Positions 41,301-50,300 of a stretch of 64,000 nt of DNA are shown one piece after another. This stretch comes from Undaria pinnatifida (Eukaryota; Sar; Phaeophyceae; Laminariales; Alariaceae). The DNA lies in contig JABAKD010000022.1 of the NCBI GenBank assembly GCA_012845835.1, positions 11,054,718 through 11,118,717 of the forward strand. Reading direction: 5' to 3'. Under the pieces are notes generated by a model. The model searched no databases, was not told the DNA's origin, and worked only from the letters and a program-made list of their open reading frames with translations. How positions within the stretch are numbered: position 1 is the first letter of the stretch; each line of letters starts with the position of its first letter. Position numbers and translations under genes: made by a program.

Positions 41301-44300
41301 ATCGGCAATACTTACGCAGTCGCGAGACAAGACTAAAACAAATTACGTATTCTCGTGAAAGGGATCGTAAGCGCGGGAGGGGGTGGGGGGGGGGGAGGCG
41401 AGCACGAAAAGAACACTGGTACCGGGACCGTGGACGACAAAATAAGTTGCCCGAGAGAAACTAAATGTCACCTGGCAGGCGTTTACTACCTAGCAGTGGG
41501 CTCGAGGGTGGGGCTTGGGATTCACCCTGCCGTTTTTGCACGATCGCGTGACAGGAGTCGCTAGCGGGGGCGCGAGGAGGCAAGCCACAATAAGAGGCTC
41601 GTAACATGATGGAGAGCTCTATACCACTCCACGGCAAAAAATTGATTTACACTTGTAGGGAACAAAACAAGTGCCACGCAAATATATATATATATGCATG
41701 CCCGATGGACAATCCCATCGCCTAGCCGAGTATACAACGAAAACCATTCGATTTTTTTTTTTTTTTTTTTGCTGTCAATTCCGGTGATTCTGGGCAAAGG
41801 AGGGTTAAGGAGTCCCGTCATTCAGAAAATGATTCACCCCCCCTCTATTGTAGCACGCGCCTGAGAAACGAATAACACATTGGTATGGGGGAGTGGACGG
41901 CCCAGTCCCTTGAGAACTTGCACTACTTACGGAGATCTATCGTCAACAGGATGAAGTTACACACAAAAAAGGAACGCATCGCCACCTTTCAGGCGAGCGC
42001 TCCTACGCCACGACAGTGTTCGATTGAGGCTCTGCATACCTGTTAACACCAGCCAAAACAATGAACTTTAGCAAAACGCTATTAAACAAAGGTGGGTGCT
42101 GTTTCGCCCCCTCTTTCGTTTGATGACTCACCTTGCTAACAATAGACCTCCGTAATGGCGGTTTTGGGGAACAAAACATTTGGAAGGGTTTCATATCTTG
42201 CCTGTCGAAAGTGAAACTGGTAGGCGTTTTCACTTGGAACAATGGGCAGAGTGGGGGGGGGGTTGAGGTTCATTTGGCTGCGAACGCGGAGAATGCCTTC
42301 GAGTCTTCAAAATCGAAAAGTCGGGCACGTTTGGGTGTCTATTAGCCGCGGCATCGTATACACGAAGCTGTACCCCACGCTCCTCTCTTAGTCGGACCCT
42401 GCTTGTCCAAATAGGGGTGTATGGGGGGTCCCAACTCTAGACGGGTAGTAAGGTCTGTAGGAAAACATGTAATAACAGCACTGAAACCGTCGAATGCAAT
42501 TTTAACGCAAGGCCCACCACACTCACCAAAAAAGGCTAAAACGGACCAAAATGGCACTTCTGACCTAATATTTCGTCGGCTGGGTTTGCGTTCGACGGTT
42601 TCAATACCATCACTATCTGTTTTCCTACCCAACAAAATCGGCATCTCGCAAAACGTCCTGGAAATTCGAAGCATTTCGCCTTGCCGAGCAGGCGATTCCA
42701 CAGACAAATTCTATATCTCGCAAATATCCTGGTGGTTCGAAGCGTTTCGAGTTTGCCGAGCATGCAATTCCACAGACAAGTCGCAGGAAATCGCGCCTCG
42801 CCGATCCATTACGCCACGTGAAATAACCTACACTGATCAGGATCGAAAAAAGAGTTCCAGTCGTCGTCTTTCATTGCCGCGGATATACCCTCAGCAGGCG
42901 CCTTTGTAGTCTGGTGAATAGTGGCGCAAACAATCAACCCTACATGGAGCCGGTCGCCCCTGTGGTCTAGAGGTTAACCTCAAATACTACTAAGGTTGGA
43001 GTCAAGGTTCAAATCTCGGTATGGATATTTTTATTTCTAGAGACACCAACTGCCGAGAGCACTTCATAGCGTAGGTAAGAACAACTCGATGCGAGTCGAC
43101 GACGAAAGAAATAGCTGGAATCTTCTCGCGATGAAAACGAAAGGCGCCTACCGTAGTGGGGAGGGGGCAGAAGAGCCTGCTTAGTGACCCCGGGTATCAG
43201 TTACGTCTAGGGAGGGAGAAGGAGAAAAAAAACGTGCAAATATTATACATGTGATAAGCAAAAAAAACAAAAACATGGTATTTTGGTTTTGCACTGCATT
43301 GCAAAGGCGGTCTACTGCGATATGAAACCACTAGCGCAAGGCAGATTCGACATCTGCGCTGTCAGAAGATGAAATTCATTTGTTTTTTTACTCTATCCGC
43401 CCCTCGATTCAGCGCGCAAGCTACTGCATGTTCTCCTGCTGCAATGACGTTAGTCTCTTGCCGACACCATACTTGCCGTACAAATCCATGCCGCCCTACA
43501 ACAACTCACTTTCGCGACATACACGCACGGAGTGCACTCCTTCCCCTCTTCGTTTTTGACCTGCACAAGAAGGATGTTCTCCTTTGTGCATATCTGTGCA
43601 AGAGCCTCGGAAACCTTGCCATTGGGAGCATTTGCGAGCATCTGGCCGGAAGAGTGCACGGGAAAAGGGGGCGTCGACAAGAGGCGCACAGAGCGATTGT
43701 GACGCTCTCGTCCGGCTTAACACTGTTCAAAGAATTTCTCATCGCCCTTGCATAAAACAACTGAAGTAGCGAAAGGCCGCTTCGCCCAACCTCAACCCTA
43801 ACCCTACCCCTAACCCTAACCCACACCAAGTTTACGCCCCAAGTGCGGCGTCGCCGCGTGTTAAGGACTTCTTGAAACAAGAAAGGGCGGACCGCCTCAA
43901 AAGCTGTACCTGTAGATATATACCCGATACTTCATCTGATATGTTTTGAGGCTTAAACACGGCGACATCTACTGAGTAGCGACTATGTCTCTTGAGCTAA
44001 CCCTCTGCACAAAGGAACACGGTGTACACATCATACCCACGGCTATCATAAGCCTGATGCAAGCTACGCCCCAAACTTACCGCACACCAACGCACACGCT
44101 GTGTTTTTCTCTTGTGCACAACCCCGCTCTCACCTCTGCGTGCCCTTCCCAGTCTTGCGACAGCATGCCACCGCTGGGATCAACCATCTTTATGCCATTG
44201 TCGACTTCGGCGTTGTGCGACGCGGTCACCATCAGTCCAACGGCCATGCCAGTTTTACTGGAAACCAAGGCACAACAAGTTCAAAAAGAGAACAGAGGCA

Positions 44301-47300
44301 TCTCAGTGAGGAAAAGGGAGATCAGATATCAACCTAGCAAGCGACCCATCTTGGACGATTTTTCATGAGAACCCGCGCACGCCCATGGAAAAGAAAGGGC
44401 ACCACAGCAGCGAGGAAAAAATGGAAACCGGACACAAAAAGTAGCAGCCTAACAAGCCACCCATCTTGAGTTGCAGATGGGCAGAGAGGAGCGCACAGAG
44501 GGAAAACGGTACCGATGTACCGGAAATAAAATATCAGGTACCAGGTATCAACTTAACAAGCAACCTATCTTGTGATCCAGACGGGTGGGGAGGACGATAC
44601 AAGCGAAGACGGTAAATATATAGCAGCAACCCCAGCTGACAGGCGACACATCTATATGTATATATATGTGCACGGTGTTGGTCCGATATATCTCGCAGAA
44701 CGCGGTGCATTGCTCAGCTTTTTGGCCGTCGAAAACATAAGTTACACGCTGCCCAAACAGCCTTCTTTCCGTGCAGTGCCTGGACTAGGATGTTCAGTGC
44801 GCCAGCATTAGCAACGTCGGGCCAATAAATAAGTATAACGCGGTGCAAGCGCCTCTCGCAGCGGATTCTCGCCACAAGAACCGCAAACTGGGCAAATACG
44901 TGAAGCTTTTCGTAATTCTTTTGGAGCCTCAAAGGGAAAAATTGACAAAATACAACCGGCGACAACAGCATTGACCACTCGAAGCAAAGCCGTTTGCTGC
45001 TGGCTTCGACAACAAGTTAGCCCTTTTAGCACCGCACTCCCGACACAAGGACAAAACACTTGGATTTATACTAGGATAGTTTTTGAGGAGTTGGAAATGG
45101 GCTAAATACAGCATCAATCAATCCAAGGAGAGTTGTGCAACACGCTAGCGCGGCATCACACATCATACCATGACGCTTGATTAAGGCCGCACGTCTCGAC
45201 TGTTTCGATGCTATTATAGCTTTTAGGGGGGGACCCAAAAAGTGTTGAAAATCGGTACTTTAAAGAAACATCTCACTCTAGTTTAAAAAAAAAAAACTTT
45301 CCCGAAACGTTGTGTGCATTGCAGAGCAATCCTGAAGGTGCTAAAGACGAACTGCTGATAGAGCTTTTTCTGATAGAGCTTATTCCCCAGGCTTGAATGA
45401 CCGTCTTATCACCGCAGAAATCATTCCACACTAATTCCAAGTGGTTTGTTCCCAAAGAAATGCGGGTGCAGTTTGTGCCAACTCGCGACCGCGGGCCCGG
45501 TGGTATCAGCTACCAGGACTTCCCCTCGTAGGCTCGGAGTGCGTTTGTACACAACGCAATAGGTCGTTCGTTATCATACGGGAAGGGCCATGTTGCCGAC
45601 CATAGACCTTCCGTCCATCTCTCAAGAGCTCCCTAGGAGCGGAAACAGCAAAAGTGGAACTCCCTCACAAATTGTATCCAACCATTATATGCACGGTAGA
45701 GTGCCCAATGATACGACCACAGCGGTACAAGTTCTTTAAAAGGTTGTGCTATGGTATCCCCTCTCCCCCGTTGCCGCGTTACGATTTATAGCGCTTGTTC
45801 CCATTATAGCTGGCAGGCGTTACCACCTGCCTGAACGAACCGCTCCGCCCCGTCTTCTGTCAGAAGGTATCCCGGCGGACAGCAAGCAACGTATACCAGA
45901 GATGTACCGGTAACATCCAAGTGTGAGTGACCAGAAAAGAGCCAGAGGCGCCCCTCGATAGCAGTAGTCGGTCCCTAGGTCCATACTGCCCAACACCATT
46001 ACAGTTAGAAGTTTAGACACGAACATTGATTGCAGCATCGAATTTATTTCAGACGCACCGGCTCCTCAGCACCGCCAGCATCCCCATGCGCAGAAAAGTT
46101 GATTCCAGCACTTCGGCGCGGTCTCGGAATCCTAGAACAAGCGACGTGCGACACGGAAATGCCACTGATTGTCAGGAGAGTTGCATTTAATAAGCGATTT
46201 TGCGACGTTGTCACGAAAATGCGACGTCTGCAATCGAGATGTGCGACATTGTGGCCAACCACTAATACGAGGAGAGCGACATTGCAGCTATTAGCGATAA
46301 GTGCAACAGAAGGCGGTAACATATCGTAACTACTTCAGTAGCTCCAAGGGTGCCACGACTAGTAGTAAAGTGTGCGCGTGTGTGACCGGGGGGGGGGGGG
46401 GTACCAAGCATGCATGATCACGCATGACCGTAGTCTTAAAATACCAAAGACCCCCGCATCCCTACAATGCCGGGACCGAACACTTCCGGGTTTTCACCGA
46501 TCAGACAGACATTACTTGCACCAAGCGCCAAGCCTCGTGAGGTGTTCAGCGAGTCGCATCAAGGGTGAGCTGAAGCGTTGGGGAGGGGGGAGACCAGTGG
46601 GGCTGGGAGGCGGGTGTCGATGAAAACGGGGGGTGGGTGGGGGGCGGTGGGGGGCAAGAGAGAAAAAAAAGGGGAGGGGTGATTGACACCAAGCAGGAGG
46701 CGTATCGCCATTTGACGTAGATCTTAATTCAGGTTTATCTACTGTAATGCTGTGATGGTGATGATGGTGGTGATGATGATGGTGGTGGTGATGATGGTGG
46801 TGATGACGATGATAACATTACCACATTAGCTCATTCATCAGAAACTGTAGCTCGCGGTCACCAAAAAAGGCTACGTAAGAGTAAATAAATACCGCTCGAA
46901 CGACCGTGTACGAACTTGAATATGGTGAGGGTACAGAACACCAGGTTAAGACTACGACTACGATAACAGTTGGTAATATGTTACCAGGGTATGGTCTACA
47001 TCGCACGATCTGCCGGGGACCTGGCAATATTCAGGGAATATGCCTATTATTCCTCCTAAAGCTAGGCTGGACGGTGCTACGTAGTTGGAAGGGAAATAGG
47101 GAAACGGTTGGCGGACAGTCACAGGAGATATACTACTGTTTTACGGAAGATTTTTTTATTTATATCGGAACGGCATGAACGTTATGTTGTCGGAGAGCCA
47201 AAGAAAAACAGAATAATAATACTAACGGCACTGGCTTTGATAAAATGTACCTGATAAAAGGTTCCCGGTACTAGCTTTGGTAAAATGCACCTGATGAAAG

Positions 47301-50300
47301 GTTCCCCTCCGGGAAGTGCCTAGGGGAGTGGCGCAAGGACACATTATTATTATCACTACTGGTCGCAATGGCCATTTGTTTGCACACACAAAAAAAACTC
47401 ACCCCGAAAAAAGAATGAATTCGCATTTTACCGGCAGTACTTCTTGGGTTTACTCAATAGCAGTACTTTTAGCACTTTTTGGAAACTCGATATAGACGTG
47501 CCCATGACCGATTTGTTGTTGAGAGATTTGTTGTTAAGAGAATACACACAACACACAAAACGTTTACACCGTATGGCATGTATGATTTCGAGAAGAGCGT
47601 CACCACTTCGAACTCCAGCTCAGGGACCGCCAGGAAGCGAGCAGGGGCACGTGTGGCGTGGGATGCGGCTTACTGTAGAATATTATGTAAAGAGCTCGAA
47701 CTGACAACGAGGGAGCAAGAGGACAATACGTGACAGGCTATGACAAAATAACTCGCCGCCGTAAGGAGAGGACACGGCACGCGCACATGGTTCTACCTGT
47801 AGCGTTGTGCTCTCCGCATGTTGTCTGCTGTCTGTCATATGCGATCTTCGCAAAAAAAAACAGACAAATTACTCGTTGAAAAACTGACTCTGTCGACGTA
47901 AATGTAAGGATGGGTAGGTATCTAAATTACTAGTACAAAGGTCCCTATGTTTCAGCATCGATGGCCACGCGCACCCAGCGGCAGCACAGCAAAAACGTGT
48001 GGTATGGTGGGTTGACAAATGACAGGCTCCGACACAAGCAACTCGCCGCAGCATAGCGAGGACACGCCACGCACACATAAATGGTGTTGCCTACCGCCGC
48101 TGCTGCGCGGCAGAGTTGTAGCGTTGTGCTCTCGTGGTATGGTACGATATCATATACGAAGCACACCAACATGGACATCGAATACAAGGACCGGTCAAGT
48201 ATTAATATGATATTCAAACGATCCTTACCAGAGTGGCACTTTACGCCGGCATGTTACCTGACACTTGACAGAAGCAGCAGTAGTAGAAGCAGCGAGAGGT
48301 AGTGGCGTATAGGAGGGTAGAGCATCGTAGGCTCCGATCAAAGCAATCAGCTACGACAACAGCAGCCACACGCGCATAGAATTGAAGGCTGCTGTTTGCT
48401 AGGGGGCTGGACTGCTGCTAGGCGGCAGGATCGTAGCGTGGTATTCTCTGCAAAAATAAGGAAATGTACGTGTACCCTCTCGTAGCAGAAAACCCCGGTT
48501 CGTTTGCATCCAAATCTTACGTTCGTACACGGGGATAGGGGATGCGGAAACCCAATCCCCGTGGGATGCGGAAACCCAATCCCCGGGGGATGCGTAAACC
48601 CAATTCCCGGGGGATGCGGAAACCCAATCCCCAGGGGGATGCGGAAACATCATTCCCGGGGATGCTGCGGAAACCCGGGGATTTTCCTTAAATATGCCCA
48701 AGGCGAAAAAAGTTTAAAAAGCTTGCCACGCGCGACACGCAGCACGGATCGCGCCCAAACCTCCGGCAACGTGACCCCGACGGTCGAATTGTGCCCACTC
48801 CCTCTGACGTTTCGGATAAAGGTGCGAGCACAAAGAGATGTGTCCGAAAAAAGAGGCACAAAGGGCAATTATACGTATACTTATACTTCGAAGTATATAA
48901 TAAAACCTCTGCCGTGAGATCGAGGATTTCGTCGACAATCATTATTGAAAGCTGTGTGATATGTATGATACTTCGATCGCGCGTGGTACTGATGCCGTCT
49001 TGTCGTTGCGCCGTCGCTGCCTAGACGGTCCCTGAACAGAGAACATTGTAAGACGAGCGCCGCTCTGCGTAACGCACAGCCGCATTGATAAGTTGATATT
49101 TTGGCCTCAAGAAAAAAAAAAACGCCTTGTTGTCAATGCGGATATCGGGATTCACAAGCCAGGTAACGTCATGCTATCGCCACATAAAAAAAAACGGCTC
49201 GCGACTTATCATATGCAGGAAATAGACGGCACGGCCCACCTTTCCCCACCAAGACTACGACGGCACTCGCACGTACTTGCGTATACATGCTTTTGCCGTT
49301 GTTTTTTGTTTTGCTCATCCCTTCTGTCATCTTCGCACTTTTATTTTTTCCTTCTCCCTCCCTAGACGTTACGCAGACCCGGGGTCACTAAGCAGGCCCT
49401 CCTCCCCCCTCCCCACTACGGTACGTTCCTTCATTTCTATCGCGGGAACATTCCAGCTATTTTCTTTCCTCGTCGACTCACATCGAAGTGCGCCTACCCA
49501 CGCGGCTAGGCGCTCTCAGCAGTTGATTCCTTTCATTTTTTATTTTGGTGTGGATACCAGGCCCTATTCCCTAGATCGCATCGCCCCGTTATCACTATAA
49601 TCCTTCAAAACCATCCTGGCTCCTCGAGGGCACTCTGGGGTGTTCCCTCATCGTTGGCCCCCGAGCGTGCGGTTGCGCACAAAACCCACCTCGGTGTGTC
49701 TCCACACCTGAATATACGGAAGAGATCAACCTGCGAAGGGACTACCGTCCCACATTGGCAAATTAACTAAAAGAGCCCGACCCACGTGGGATTCGAACCA
49801 CAGAACCAACTCCAATAGCATTCGAGGGTAACCACCAGACAACCGGGGCGACCGGCTACATGTAGACATTTTAAACGTGCGTAAGTTACAGTAGAACGCA
49901 TCGCATTTCTCACAGTACTCGAGAGACCATCCGAATGGTTGAAATTTCAAAAATATTTCCGCAAACCAGTTCTTCGGACGTGCCGTATACGACTACTTGC
50001 TGTTGTTCCTGTTGCCTTGTCGTCACGTTTCGAATGCCACCAGAGGGTACTTCTGTTGCGCGCGAAACCTCAATTAATAGCTTGCAGCTGTGATATATAC
50101 TGCTGCTGTAGCGCTCGCGTGCTTGCTTACTGCTGCGCTGATCCACCCTTGATAATACTCGGAGGCATTTTCTGGTTTTGCGCTGGTTTTGAGTGCCGCC
50201 AAAATTCCCAACCCATTCGCGCATGCCAGGACGAATATACGAGGGGTACATACATACCAAGTACGTAGTAGATCGTGTCTCACTCCGTCATGGCGGCGAG

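Noticed and set aside
42956-43030. Possible tRNA gene
   Set aside because: A- and B-box-like motifs are present, but stems do not fold well by eye and the sequence continues into a shared SINE body; called as a SINE head instead.
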